From the NCBI RefSeq assembly GCF_002929215.1, contig NZ_PJII01000011.1, positions 62,001 to 126,000 on the forward strand: 64,000 nucleotides of DNA, given 5' to 3'. This document shows, piece by piece, positions 34,448 through 43,577 of this stretch (position 1 is the stretch's first letter; the number at the start of each line of letters is the position of its first letter). The stretch is from Arthrobacter sp. ZGTC412 (lineage in GTDB: Bacteria > Actinomycetota > Actinomycetes > Actinomycetales > Micrococcaceae). The notes beneath the pieces were generated by a model that saw only the letters and a list, made by a program, of their open reading frames with translations, was not told the DNA's origin and ran no database searches. A program made the translations under genes and the position numbers.

Positions 34448-35443
34448 GTGGCTAATTTTTCTTGGCGCAAGGCTGCTCTGGTGGCGGCAGTAGTACCGAT
34501 GATGGCTTTGAGCGCGTGCTCGAGCACCGGCGGGAGGGCGCCCGAAGCTGCGAACGGCGGTGGCGGCGGCCAGGTCGCCACAACCGAGCGCATGAAGATT
34601 GCGTTGATCGCCCACGCCCCTGCGGGTGACACCTTCTGGGACACGGTTCGAAAGGGAGCCGAGGAGGCGGCCGCGAAGGACAACGTTGAACTGCTCTACA
34701 CCTCCGATCCTGAGGCCGGCCGGCAGGCGCAGCTGATCGAGCAGGCCATCGACCAGAAGGTGGACGGCATTGCGGTAACCCTGGCCACGCCGGACGCCTT
34801 GAAGGAGGCGTTGAAGAAGGCCGCCGATGCAGGCATTCCGATTGTCAGCTTCAACGCTGGCGAAGCAGCCTCTGCGCAGCTGGGAGCGTTCACCCACTTC
34901 GGCTCCAACGAGCAGCTCGCGGGCCAGGCGGTGGGTTCACGGCTGGCAGAGGGTGGCTACAAGCACCCGGTGTGCGTCATTCAGGCGCAGGGGCACGTGG
35001 GCCTCGAGGCGCGGTGTGCCGGCGTTAAGGCCAAGGTACCGGGCACGGAAATCCTGTACGTAAACGGAGCGGACATGACGTCGGTCGAATCGACGGCCAC
35101 CGCGAAGCTTCAGGCATCCAAGGACGCTGATGTCATCATCGGCCTGGGTGCGCCCATTACTCTGACGCTCCTAAAGTCAGTGGCCACCGCCGGTAGTTCT
35201 GCCAAGGTTGCCAGCTTTGACCTGAACAAGGAACTTGCCCAAAAAGTATCCGACGGCAGTGTGTTGTTCACGGTGGACCAGCAGCCGTGGCTGCAGGGCT
35301 ACGGTGCAGTGGATGCGCTGTGGCAGAACAAGCGGGGTGGATTCAGGCTCGGCGGCGGACAGTCGGTCCTGACCGGGCCGGCAATCGTCGACCAGTCCAA
35401 CGCCGCTGATGTACTGAAGTTCGCCGAACAGGGTATCCGCTAA
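34448..35443 (+). CDS. Sugar ABC transporter substrate-binding lipoprotein
   Basis: 331 residues. Signal peptide with lipobox MMALSAC (Cys near 24), then a Gly-rich linker and a type-I periplasmic binding fold of the ribose/inositol class: KIALIAHAPAGDTFWDTVRKGAEEAA, DQKVDGIAVTLATPDAL, PIVSFNAGE. The GTG start at 34448 has AAAGGAG upstream. It is the first gene of an importer operon inside the inositol block, so an inositol isomer or related polyol or sugar is the likely ligand. Family identity is secure; the ligand is inferred. Confidence 0.92.
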   Translation: MANFSWRKAALVAAVVPMMALSACSSTGGRAPEAANGGGGGQVATTERMKIALIAHAPAGDTFWDTVRKGAEEAAAKDNVELLYTSDPEAGRQAQLIEQAIDQKVDGIAVTLATPDALKEALKKAADAGIPIVSFNAGEAASAQLGAFTHFGSNEQLAGQAVGSRLAEGGYKHPVCVIQAQGHVGLEARCAGVKAKVPGTEILYVNGADMTSVESTATAKLQASKDADVIIGLGAPITLTLLKSVATAGSSAKVASFDLNKELAQKVSDGSVLFTVDQQPWLQGYGAVDALWQNKRGGFRLGGGQSVLTGPAIVDQSNAADVLKFAEQGIR

Positions 35444-35495
35444 CAGCCCGCTGGCCGGGCCGGTGAAGGCCGGCCCGGCAGCAAGGAGAATTATC

Positions 35496-36551
35496 ATGAC
35501 TATGACCCAAACAAAAACGACCACAAAGTCGGCGGTGTCCGACGAGCGTGTGGCCAGGCGCAGTGCGTTCCAAAAGCTGTTGGGCCGGCCCGAGGTCGGC
35601 GCCCTGGTAGGTGCGATCGTACTCTTCATCTTCTTCGCGTTGGTATCCTCAACGTTTACCCAGCCCAATGCTCTGGCGACCATTCTCTATGGCAGTTCCA
35701 CAATCGGGATCATGGCGGTGGGGGTGTCCCTGCTGATGATCGGCGGGGAATTCGACCTGTCCACCGGTGTTGCCGTGATCTCCTCGGCCCTGACCGCTTC
35801 GATGTTCAGCTGGTACTTCAGCACGAACGTCTGGGTCGGTGTCGGCCTTGCCCTGGTTGTCTCGGTGGGCATCGGCTTCATCAACGGCTGGATCCTGATG
35901 AAGACCAAACTGCCCAGCTTCATCGTCACCCTCGCGACGTTCCTGATGCTGACCGGCCTGAACCTGGGCCTGACCCGGCTGATCGGCGGGTCCGTGTCCT
36001 CACCCTCGATCTCCAACATGGACGGCTTCGACTCCGCCCGTGCGGTGTTCGCGTCCTCGGTGAACATCGCCGGCATCGAAGTCAAGAACACCGTGTTCAT
36101 CTGGATCGCGCTCGTCGCAGTGGCCACCTGGGTGCTCATGCGGACCCGGGTGGGGAACTGGATCTTCGCCGTCGGCGGGGACGAGAACGCCGCCCGCGCC
36201 GTGGGTGTCCCGGTCAAAGCCACCAAGATCGGCCTGTTTATGGGTGTAGGGTTCTGCGGCTGGGTGCTGGGCATGCACAACCTCTTCGCCTTCGACACCG
36301 TGCAGTCCGGTGAGGGCGTCGGTAACGAGTTCCTCTACATCATTGCCGCGGTGATCGGCGGGTGCCTGCTGACCGGCGGGTACGGCTCGGCCGTGGGCGG
36401 CGCGATCGGTGCGTTCATCTTCGGCATGGCCAACAAGGGCATCGTCTACGCGCAGTGGAACCCGGACTGGTTCAAGTTCTTCCTTGGCCTGATGCTGCTG
36501 CTGGCAACCATCGTCAACCTCATCGTCAAACGCCGCGCGGAACTCAAGTAA
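35496..36551 (+). CDS. Sugar ABC transporter permease (RbsC/FrcC type)
   Basis: 351 residues with 8-10 membrane helices. The motifs [21 protein letters not shown] and [28 protein letters not shown], and the EAA-like [19 protein letters not shown], are those of ribose/fructose-type permeases. The ATG at 35496 has AAGGAG seven bases upstream, preferred to an earlier in-frame ATG. It is the second gene of the importer operon. Confidence 0.94.
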   Translation: MTMTQTKTTTKSAVSDERVARRSAFQKLLGRPEVGALVGAIVLFIFFALVSSTFTQPNALATILYGSSTIGIMAVGVSLLMIGGEFDLSTGVAVISSALTASMFSWYFSTNVWVGVGLALVVSVGIGFINGWILMKTKLPSFIVTLATFLMLTGLNLGLTRLIGGSVSSPSISNMDGFDSARAVFASSVNIAGIEVKNTVFIWIALVAVATWVLMRTRVGNWIFAVGGDENAARAVGVPVKATKIGLFMGVGFCGWVLGMHNLFAFDTVQSGEGVGNEFLYIIAAVIGGCLLTGGYGSAVGGAIGAFIFGMANKGIVYAQWNPDWFKFFLGLMLLLATIVNLIVKRRAELK

Positions 36552-36565
36552 AGGGGCCAGGGAAC

Positions 36566-37492
36566 ATGAACGCCAACCAGATCGACCAGCAAACGCTCCT
36601 GCAAAACGAAAAAGACCCCCTCACCCACACCCCCGTGCACCTGCTCTCCCTGGACGGGGTGGGCAAGCACTACGGCAACATTATTGCCCTGTCTGATGTG
36701 ACCATGGCCGTGGACAACGGCCGCGTCACCTGCGTGCTCGGTGATAACGGTGCGGGCAAGTCGACGCTGATCAAAATCATCGCCGGGCTGCACCAGCACG
36801 ACGCCGGGGTGCTGAACATCATGGGCGAGGAACGCAAATTCAGCTCCCCCCGGGACGCCCTCGACGCCGGGATCGCCACCGTCTACCAGGACCTCGCCGT
36901 CGTGCCACTGATGCCGATCTGGCGCAACTTCTTCCTCGGTTCCGAACTGACCTCCGGGTTCGGCCCGTTCAAGAGCATGGACGTCGAGAAGATGAAAGCC
37001 ATCACGCTCAAGGAACTCGCCGAGATGGGCATCGACCTGCGCGACGTCGAACAGCCCATCGGCCAGCTCTCCGGCGGTGAGCGCCAGTGCGTCGCGATCG
37101 CCCGGGCCGTGTACTTCGGCGCCAAGGTCCTGATCCTGGACGAACCAACCGCCGCTCTCGGTGTGAAGCAGTCCGGCGTGGTCCTGCGCTATATCCTGCA
37201 GGCCCGTGACCGCGGCCTCGGGGTCATTTTCATCACCCACAACCCGCACCACGCCTTCCCCGTCGGGGACCGGTTCCTGCTGCTCAAGCGCGGCAAATCG
37301 ATTGGCTACTACGACAAGAAGGACATCACCCTCGACGAACTCACCGCCCAAATGGCCGGCGGCGCCGAGCTCGCTGAACTCGCCCACGAACTCGAACAAC
37401 TTGGCGGACACGGCGACATCGTCAAAGAAGTACAAGCCGAAGTCGCCGGAGTTTCAGACACTGCCCAGGCCGGCGGCCCAAAACACGCCTAG
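36566..37492 (+). CDS. Sugar ABC transporter ATP-binding protein, single domain (FrcA-like)
   Basis: 308 residues with one ABC domain: Walker [10 protein letters not shown], signature LSGGERQ, Walker [13 protein letters not shown] and switch ITHNPHHAF. Most ribose-type importers use a fused two-domain ATPase, whereas the fructose FrcBCA type uses a single-domain one that must dimerise, as here. The D of the usual ALD in the D-loop is replaced (TAALGVKQ), and the switch His is followed by Asn (THN), both common in FrcA-like proteins in my recollection. It is the third gene of the operon, and its final ~40 residues are an Ala/Glu-rich tail. Confidence 0.92.
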   Translation: MNANQIDQQTLLQNEKDPLTHTPVHLLSLDGVGKHYGNIIALSDVTMAVDNGRVTCVLGDNGAGKSTLIKIIAGLHQHDAGVLNIMGEERKFSSPRDALDAGIATVYQDLAVVPLMPIWRNFFLGSELTSGFGPFKSMDVEKMKAITLKELAEMGIDLRDVEQPIGQLSGGERQCVAIARAVYFGAKVLILDEPTAALGVKQSGVVLRYILQARDRGLGVIFITHNPHHAFPVGDRFLLLKRGKSIGYYDKKDITLDELTAQMAGGAELAELAHELEQLGGHGDIVKEVQAEVAGVSDTAQAGGPKHA

Positions 37493-37503
37493 CGGCAGCA
37501 CCA

Positions 37504-37540
37504 GGCGGGGTGCTCCGGGAGCACTCCGGAGACCCCCGCC
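37504..37540 (+). other. Intercistronic hairpin after the importer ATPase gene
   Basis: GGCGGGG and CCCCGCC arms enclose an inner GTGCTCC-GGGAGCAC stem. There is no T-run. It may stabilise the importer message or reduce read-through into the dehydrogenase genes. Confidence 0.5.
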
Positions 37541-37602
37541 ATGCCTGTGCGCACCGTCGGGGAAATCACGCCCGCACACGAAACGTCCACGAAGGGAACA
37601 CC

Positions 37603-38601
37603 ATGCCGATCCGGGTAGGCGTCGTCGGCGCCGGAATTATGGGCGCCGACCACATCAGGAACCTTTCCACCACCATTGGCGGCGCCGAAGTCACCTTTGT
37701 GGCCGATCTCGACGCTGAACGCGCCGCCGCGGCAGCACCGCCGTCGGCACGCATCACCACTGATCCATCGGAGCTGATCAACTCCAGCGAGGTGGACGCC
37801 GTCGTGGTGGCCTCACACGATTCCACGCACGCCGGACTGGTCCTGGAATGCTTCGAGGCGATGACGCCGGTCCTGTGCGAAAAGCCGCTGGCACCCACGG
37901 TTTTGGAAAGCCTGGAGGTGGTAGCCGCCGACACCGACATGCTGGCGGCAACCGGAGCGTCCCTACTCTCGCTGGGTTTTATGCGGCGCTTCGACCCGGG
38001 CTACGTTGCACTGCGGCAGGCCGTGCAGGACCGGGTGCAGGGCGAGCCGCTGATTGTCCACTGCATCAGCCGTAATGCCTCCGCAGCTCCCGGTACCACC
38101 TCCGAATCGGCCATCACGAATTCGGCCATCCACGAGCTGGACATCATTCCTTGGCTGCTGGACTCTCCCATCACGGAAGTTTCGTGGCAGGCCGGAAAAA
38201 GTACGCGGAATGCCCTGGCCGGACTGCGGGATCCCGCCTTCATGACGCTCCGTGCCGCCGATGGAACCCTCACAAGCCTGGAGCTGTACCTGAATGCGCA
38301 GTACGGCTACACCACCCGCTGCGAGGTCGTTTCGGAGCACGGCACCACTGCCCTGCAGGAATCGGCGCTGCTGGGAATTGAGGAGCAGGGAAGCCGGCAG
38401 GAGCAGATCCCCGCGGACTGGCGCCCCCGGTTCGCCGATGCATACCGGCTGCAGCTGCAGGCCTGGATTTCCGCGCTCACGCAAGGAGAGAAGCCCACCC
38501 TCGCCGGCGCGCAGGACGGGCTCAACGCCTCGCTCGTTGCCCAAGCAATGATCCAGTCGCTGCACAGCGACGGTGCATCCACGAAAGTGAGCTACGCATG
38601 A
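37603..38601 (+). CDS. Gfo/Idh/MocA family oxidoreductase (IolG-like)
   Basis: 332 residues. Rossmann start VGVVGAGIMGADHIRNL, close to that of iolG at 26346, with catalytic LCEKPL (Glu93). LGFMRRFDPGYVAL and ITNSAIHELDIIPWLL carry the substrate and active-site residues in the IolG pattern. It probably oxidises an inositol stereoisomer. It lies downstream of the importer genes and overlaps the next dehydrogenase by ATGA. Confidence 0.86.
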   Translation: MPIRVGVVGAGIMGADHIRNLSTTIGGAEVTFVADLDAERAAAAAPPSARITTDPSELINSSEVDAVVVASHDSTHAGLVLECFEAMTPVLCEKPLAPTVLESLEVVAADTDMLAATGASLLSLGFMRRFDPGYVALRQAVQDRVQGEPLIVHCISRNASAAPGTTSESAITNSAIHELDIIPWLLDSPITEVSWQAGKSTRNALAGLRDPAFMTLRAADGTLTSLELYLNAQYGYTTRCEVVSEHGTTALQESALLGIEEQGSRQEQIPADWRPRFADAYRLQLQAWISALTQGEKPTLAGAQDGLNASLVAQAMIQSLHSDGASTKVSYA

Positions 38602-39641
38602 CGGCGACAACCCTCCCGCAGTCCCGCGTGCCCGCATCCCGGGATGCCCCCGTGCTGCGGTGGGGCATCATGGGCCCGGGCTGGATTGCCGAACGGTTCA
38701 CCGAATCCATCCAGGCGCACACCGGGCAGGTGATCGCCGCCGTCGGGTCCCGTTCGCTGAGCCGCTCCAAGGCCTTCGCGGAAGCATATGACGTGGCTGC
38801 GGCCTACGGCAGCTATGAGGAATTGGCCGCCGCCCCGGACATTGACATCGTCTATGTCTGCACGCCGCACACCGGCCACCACGCAGCTGCTGCGTTCGCT
38901 ATCGACGCCGGCAAGCACGTCCTGATTGAAAAGCCGATCGGACTCAACGCAGGCCAGGCACGGGACATCGCCCGCCGGGCGGAGGAAGCCGGAGTATTCG
39001 CCGCCGAGGCGATGTGGACCTTTTTCCTGCCGAAGTTCGATGTGATCCGGCAGATCCTCCACGCCGGGACACTGGGCACCATCACCACGGTCGTCGCGGA
39101 GTATGGCGAGCACTTCGACCGCACGCACCGCATTTTCAACCCGGAACTGGCCGGCGGCCCGCTTCTTGACCTGGGCACCTACCCGCTGGCGCTTGTCACC
39201 GAGGTACTGGGCAGCCCAGAGCGGCTGTTCGCCGTCGGGCAACCACATGAATCCGGGGTGAACGCCCAACTGTCCGCTGTTATGCAGTTCGACGGCGGCG
39301 CCCAGGCCGTGGTGAACACGCACGTCCACAACTTCACGCCCACGGCCGCCTCGGTGGTCGGTTCCAAGGCCACCCTGACCATCGAGGGCCCGTTCAATAT
39401 GCCCGGCGGTTTTGAGGTCCGGTTCCCTGACGGAACACTCCTCCGTCATGACGAACCGGCCGGCGGCCACTTCGAAGGCCTGCACTACGAGGCGGCTGCG
39501 GTGGCGCGGGCCATAGCCGCCGGCAGCACGCAAGCCAGTCAACGGACGCTCGCAGCCTCCGTCCGCACCCTGGACGTGGCCGACGAAATCCGCCGCCAGC
39601 TGCGTGTGGTGTTCCCCGGCGAAGCCGGCGCTGCGGCGTGA
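38598..39641 (+). CDS. Gfo/Idh/MocA family oxidoreductase (DHDH-like)
   Basis: 347 residues. Rossmann start WGIMGPGWIAERFTESI, catalytic LIEKPI (Glu111), then AEAMWTFFLPKFDVIRQIL and GGPLLDLGTYPLALVTEVLG. AMW.F.P and LLDLGTYP are typical of the dimeric dihydrodiol/D-xylose dehydrogenase branch, different from IolG. It may therefore act on another polyol or sugar taken up by the neighbouring importer. The start overlaps the upstream stop. Confidence 0.85.
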   Translation: MTATTLPQSRVPASRDAPVLRWGIMGPGWIAERFTESIQAHTGQVIAAVGSRSLSRSKAFAEAYDVAAAYGSYEELAAAPDIDIVYVCTPHTGHHAAAAFAIDAGKHVLIEKPIGLNAGQARDIARRAEEAGVFAAEAMWTFFLPKFDVIRQILHAGTLGTITTVVAEYGEHFDRTHRIFNPELAGGPLLDLGTYPLALVTEVLGSPERLFAVGQPHESGVNAQLSAVMQFDGGAQAVVNTHVHNFTPTAASVVGSKATLTIEGPFNMPGGFEVRFPDGTLLRHDEPAGGHFEGLHYEAAAVARAIAAGSTQASQRTLAASVRTLDVADEIRRQLRVVFPGEAGAAA

Positions 39642-39702
39642 CCACTCTCCGGCGACACCCCAACTGATCCACCTCCACGTTTACCAGCGAAAGGACCAAC
39701 AC

Positions 39703-40791
39703 ATGGCCTACCTCACCCACAGTCCCGCTCCAGCCCAGGAACCCGTTCGGATCGGACTCATCGGCTCCGGCTGGATGGGGGCGTTCCACGCCGACAGCAT
39801 CGCACGCCGCGTCCCGGGCGCCGTCCTGGCGGCCATCGCCGACCCCAACCTGGACTCCGCGCAGGCCCTTGCCCACGAACTCGGCACCACCAAGGTGACG
39901 GCCAGCGCAGACGACATCCTGGCGGATCCGGAGATCGATGCTGTGGTGATCGCCAGCCCGGCACGCTTTCACTCATCACTGATTGCCCAGGCCGCCGCCG
40001 CCGGAAAGCACGTCTTCTGCGAGAAGCCGGCCGGCCAGGGGCTCGACGAACTCGACGCCTCACTCGCCGCCGTTGAGGAAGCCGGCGTGCATTTCCAGGT
40101 TGGCTTCAACCGGCGCTACGCGGACGACTTCCAGGCCGCGAAAAAGGACCTTGCGGCGGGCATCGCCGGAACACCGCAGCTGCTCCGCTCACTGACCCGC
40201 GATCCCGGGAACGGAAGCATCCCGAACGCCGGCCGGGTCCCGGCCTGGACCATCTTCCTGGAGACCCTCATCCACGACTTCGACACCCTCAACTGGTTCA
40301 ATGAGGGGGCCGAGCCGGTGGAGGTCTACGCCGTGGCGGACGCCCTCGTGGAGCCCACCCTGCGCGCGGAAGGGTTCCTGGACACCGCGGTGGTGACCAT
40401 ACGTTACAGCAACGGCGCGGTGGCCGTGGCCGAGGCAAACTTCAGCGCACTGTACGGGTACGACATCCGCGGCGAAGTCTTCGGCTCCAAGGGCATGGTC
40501 CAGGCCGGCCGCACCACCGAAACGGCAGCCCGGCGCTACACGGCGGACGGACTCTCCGCCGACACCCCGCGGCTCAACGTTGAACTGTTCCGGCAGGCCT
40601 ATACGGACGAGCTGACCGATTTTGCCGGGGCGGTGCGTGCACGGCGGGACGGCGTGCCGCCGTCGTCGTCCGGATTCACCCTCACGCCCGGCGCCGCGGA
40701 CGCCCGCCGTGCGCTGGCCATGGCATTGGCGTGCATCGAGTCGGTCAAGCGCGGCGCCCCGGTGGCGGTCAACGAGACAGCAGGCGTCTGA
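39703..40791 (+). CDS. Gfo/Idh/MocA family oxidoreductase (IolG-like)
   Basis: 362 residues. Rossmann start IGLIGSGWMGAFHADSIARR, catalytic FCEKPA (Glu107) and VGFNRRYADDFQAAK. IFLETLIHDFDTLNWF holds the His/Asp expected in the inositol dehydrogenase branch. An insert of about 25 residues near 200 makes it longer than IolG. Its stop shares one base with the start of the Hyi-like gene, so the two are coupled and probably act in sequence. Confidence 0.85.
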   Translation: MAYLTHSPAPAQEPVRIGLIGSGWMGAFHADSIARRVPGAVLAAIADPNLDSAQALAHELGTTKVTASADDILADPEIDAVVIASPARFHSSLIAQAAAAGKHVFCEKPAGQGLDELDASLAAVEEAGVHFQVGFNRRYADDFQAAKKDLAAGIAGTPQLLRSLTRDPGNGSIPNAGRVPAWTIFLETLIHDFDTLNWFNEGAEPVEVYAVADALVEPTLRAEGFLDTAVVTIRYSNGAVAVAEANFSALYGYDIRGEVFGSKGMVQAGRTTETAARRYTADGLSADTPRLNVELFRQAYTDELTDFAGAVRARRDGVPPSSSGFTLTPGAADARRALAMALACIESVKRGAPVAVNETAGV

Positions 40792-41576
40792 TGCGCCTGG
40801 CGGTCTGCGCGGAAATGGTCTTCACGGACCTTCCCTTTGTGGAACGGGTGCAACGGATCCATGAGTCCGGCTTCGACGTCGAACTGTGGGATTCGCGGAC
40901 CAAGGACATTGCTGCGCTCAAGGCAACGGGTGCGGTGTTTTCCTCCATGACGGGCTACACCGCGGGAAGCCTGGTGGACCCCGGCTCCGCCGATGACGTG
41001 GTGCGGACCGCGGAAGCATTGATCCCCACCGCTCTGGAACTCGGCATCAGCAGGATGGTGGTGCACCCGGCGGAACTCATCGACGGCCACGCCGCGCGTC
41101 CCGTATTCCGTTCCACCGGCAGCATGTGGAGCACCGGCGCACGGACGCTGGAGCGCCTCGGCAGACTGGGCGAAAAACACGGCCTGACATTCTGCCTGGA
41201 GAACCTCAATACCGTCCTTGACCACCCCGGCATCCCGCTGGCGCGCGCAAAGGACACGCTGGCACTCGTTGAAGCCGCCGGGCACCCCCACGCCAAGCTG
41301 ATGCTGGACCTGTACCACGCCCAACTGGGGGAAGGTAACCTCATTGAGCTGGTGCGGACAGCCCTGCCGTACATCGGCGAGATCCAGGTGGCCGACGTCC
41401 CTGGACGCTGCGAACCCGGGACCGGGGAAATCAACTACGCGGCGGTCGCCGGGGCACTTGCCGAGGCTGGCTACGAGGGCACCGTGGGCATGGAAGCCTG
41501 GGCAAAGGATGACAGCGACGCGGCACTGGACGCCTTCCGGGGCGCCTTCAACAATTATGCGGAAGAAAAGCGATGA
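40791..41576 (+). CDS. Hydroxypyruvate isomerase-like TIM-barrel protein
   Basis: 261 residues. The Hyi family signature is clear: RLAVCAEMVFTDLPFVERV at the start, FCLENLNT (metal Glu), LMLDLYHAQLGEGNL, IGEIQVADVPGRCEPGTGEINY and a final Glu in GMEAW. Hydroxypyruvate isomerase and OtnI/sugar-acid isomerases share these. In this polyol block an isomerase or epimerase of a keto-intermediate is more likely than glyoxylate metabolism. It overlaps the genes on both sides. Confidence 0.88.
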   Translation: MRLAVCAEMVFTDLPFVERVQRIHESGFDVELWDSRTKDIAALKATGAVFSSMTGYTAGSLVDPGSADDVVRTAEALIPTALELGISRMVVHPAELIDGHAARPVFRSTGSMWSTGARTLERLGRLGEKHGLTFCLENLNTVLDHPGIPLARAKDTLALVEAAGHPHAKLMLDLYHAQLGEGNLIELVRTALPYIGEIQVADVPGRCEPGTGEINYAAVAGALAEAGYEGTVGMEAWAKDDSDAALDAFRGAFNNYAEEKR

Positions 41577-42607
41577 AAGATGTCATTTTGGGTCTGGTGG
41601 GTGTTGGCCGAATCGGTGTGATGCACGCGAACAACATCGCCACACTGAATGGGGTGCTCAATCCGGAAGGCATCAACGTCCGGCTGCGGCTGACTGACGT
41701 GGCCCAAGACCACGCCAGGACCGTCGCGGCCGGCCTCGGGGCCGAATTCCTTCCGACGGTGGAGGCGCTGCTGGTCTCTGGGCTGGACGGCCTGGTGGTT
41801 GCCACCGGGACGGGCACCCACCCTGAGCTGATCGAGGCGGGCGTGGACGCTGGCATCCCGGTCTTCTGCGAAAAGCCGGTGGCCATGAACGTGGCGGATG
41901 CGCTTCCGGTGCTGGAGTACATCCGGGACCGGCAGGGTGTGGTCCAGATTGGCCACCAGCGCCGCTTTGATGCCGGCTACCTTGAGGCGCGGCGCGCCTA
42001 CGAGGCGGGCGAACTGGGCTGGATCCATTCACTGCGGGCAGTCACCTGCGACATGGCGCCGCCTCCCGTGGAATTCCTGGCCAGTTCAGGAGGCCTGTTC
42101 CGGGACTGCTCCGTCCATGACTTCGACATCCTCCGCTGGCTGACCGGCCGGGAGATCGTTGAGGTCTATGCGAAGGGTTCCAACAACGGTGACCCGGCCA
42201 TCGGCGCGGTGGGGGACGTGGACACCGCGCTCGCGCTGGTGACGTTCGACGACGGCACGGTCGGCACGGTCTCCGCTACCCGATACAACGGGGCTGGCCA
42301 TGACGTCCGCCTGGAGATCCAGGGGTCCCGGCGGTCGCTGCTCGTGGGGCTGGATGACAAAGCCGCGCTGGCCTCGGCTGAACCGGGCATTGGATTTCCC
42401 GCAGGGGAGCCGCACCGGACTTTTGCCGAGAGGTTCGATGCTGCTTACCGTGACGAAATGGCGGCCTTTGTGGAACTGATCCTGGGCAGGCGGGACAACC
42501 CCTGCACACCCGAGGACGCGGTGGCAGCTTCGCGTGTGGCGGATGCTGCCCAGGAGTCGCTTGCCACCGGGGTTGCCGTGAAGGTGGCCGTCAGCGTCGC
42601 CAGGTGA
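41573..42607 (+). CDS. Gfo/Idh/MocA family oxidoreductase (IolG-like)
   Basis: 344 residues. Rossmann start LGLVGVGRIGVMHANNIA, catalytic FCEKPV (Glu100), then IGHQRRFDAGYLEAR and FRDCSVHDFDILRWLTG with the expected His/Asp. This is the classical IolG pattern. It is the seventh homologue in the window, last in the plus-strand operon, overlapping the Hyi-like gene by ATGA and ending before a bidirectional terminator. It probably oxidises another inositol stereoisomer. Confidence 0.88.
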   Translation: MKDVILGLVGVGRIGVMHANNIATLNGVLNPEGINVRLRLTDVAQDHARTVAAGLGAEFLPTVEALLVSGLDGLVVATGTGTHPELIEAGVDAGIPVFCEKPVAMNVADALPVLEYIRDRQGVVQIGHQRRFDAGYLEARRAYEAGELGWIHSLRAVTCDMAPPPVEFLASSGGLFRDCSVHDFDILRWLTGREIVEVYAKGSNNGDPAIGAVGDVDTALALVTFDDGTVGTVSATRYNGAGHDVRLEIQGSRRSLLVGLDDKAALASAEPGIGFPAGEPHRTFAERFDAAYRDEMAAFVELILGRRDNPCTPEDAVAASRVADAAQESLATGVAVKVAVSVAR

Positions 42608-42624
42608 GCGATTTGCTGCGACGG

Positions 42625-42658
42625 AAAATGCCCCTCCGGAATTCCGGAGGGGCATTTT
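42625..42658. terminator. Bidirectional terminator between the IolG-like gene and iolB
   Basis: A perfect 34-bp palindrome with arms AAAATGCCCCTCCGGAA and its complement, giving a T-run in both directions between convergent genes. Confidence 0.92.
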
Positions 42659-42665
42659 CTTGTCG

Positions 42666-43559
42666 CTAGGCTGTGAACGGCAGCCGAGGATCGACGTCCA
42701 GGCCGTCCCAGCTTTGCCGAACCCAGCCGTGGTGCGGGTCGTCGCTGATGAGCCATTGACGGACGGGGCCCGGGCCAGCCATCACGTTCAGGTAGTACAG
42801 GTCGTAGCCCGGTGCGGCCATGGCTGGCCCGTGCCAGCCGTAGGGGACCAGGACAACGTCGCCCGTGCGGACCTCCGCCGCGACGTTGATGGGGCGCTCG
42901 TCCGAGGCATAAACCCGCTGGTAGCCGATGGCGTCAGCGTCGGCCGGAGCTGCGGAACCCTCGGCCACCTGCGTCTCGAAATAGTAGATCTCTTCGAGGT
43001 TCGTCTCGCCGTCCTTTTCCTCATCGTGCTTGTGAGGAGGGTAGGACGACCAGTTCCCTGCGGGGGTGAGCACTTCGCAGACGATAAAACGGTCGGCCTC
43101 GAGGGCCGCGGGCGTGCCGAAATTGTGAACCTGCCGGGAGCAGTTGCCGGCTCCGCGCAACTCCACGGGGGTCTCGGCACCGGTAACCAGGCGGGTGGGG
43201 TAGGAGGCGTTGGCCGGGGCGGTGGCAACCGCGAACCTGCCGCCGTCCTCGGAACTGACGGTGACGGCACGGCCAGTCCCCGAATACAGGACATCGCTGG
43301 GGCCGTGGAACACGGAAGCGCGCCCCTTCAGCACATAGTCTTCGCCGTCGACTGTGACAGTGAAGGAACCGTTGAGCGGAACTACTATTCGTTCTTCACC
43401 CGCCGCCGGCAGCCCGATGGCGGCACCGGGCGCGAGGGTGGCGACTTTCAGGCCCGTATGGGCCCAGCCATCCACTGCCAGGGATGAATCGGAGGTTCCG
43501 AGCGAGACGTCCCAACCACCGTCGGCGGCACTGCCCAGGGGGTAGACCCAGTTAGTCAT
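42666..43559 (-). CDS. iolB: 5-deoxy-glucuronate isomerase
   Basis: 297 residues, the IolB length. It is a bicupin; the metal-binding cupin reads WSSYPPHKHDEE (His ligands) with EEIYYFE, and the second His region is VPYGWHGPAMAAPGYDLYYLN. It isomerises 5-deoxyglucuronate to 2-deoxy-5-keto-gluconate, the step between IolD and IolC. It lies 18 bases downstream of the gntR gene, apart from the main operon, and is probably co-transcribed with the regulator. Confidence 0.95.
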   Translation of the reverse strand: MTNWVYPLGSAADGGWDVSLGTSDSSLAVDGWAHTGLKVATLAPGAAIGLPAAGEERIVVPLNGSFTVTVDGEDYVLKGRASVFHGPSDVLYSGTGRAVTVSSEDGGRFAVATAPANASYPTRLVTGAETPVELRGAGNCSRQVHNFGTPAALEADRFIVCEVLTPAGNWSSYPPHKHDEEKDGETNLEEIYYFETQVAEGSAAPADADAIGYQRVYASDERPINVAAEVRTGDVVLVPYGWHGPAMAAPGYDLYYLNVMAGPGPVRQWLISDDPHHGWVRQSWDGLDVDPRLPFTA

Positions 43560-43577
43560 AGATTTGTAGTCCTTGCA

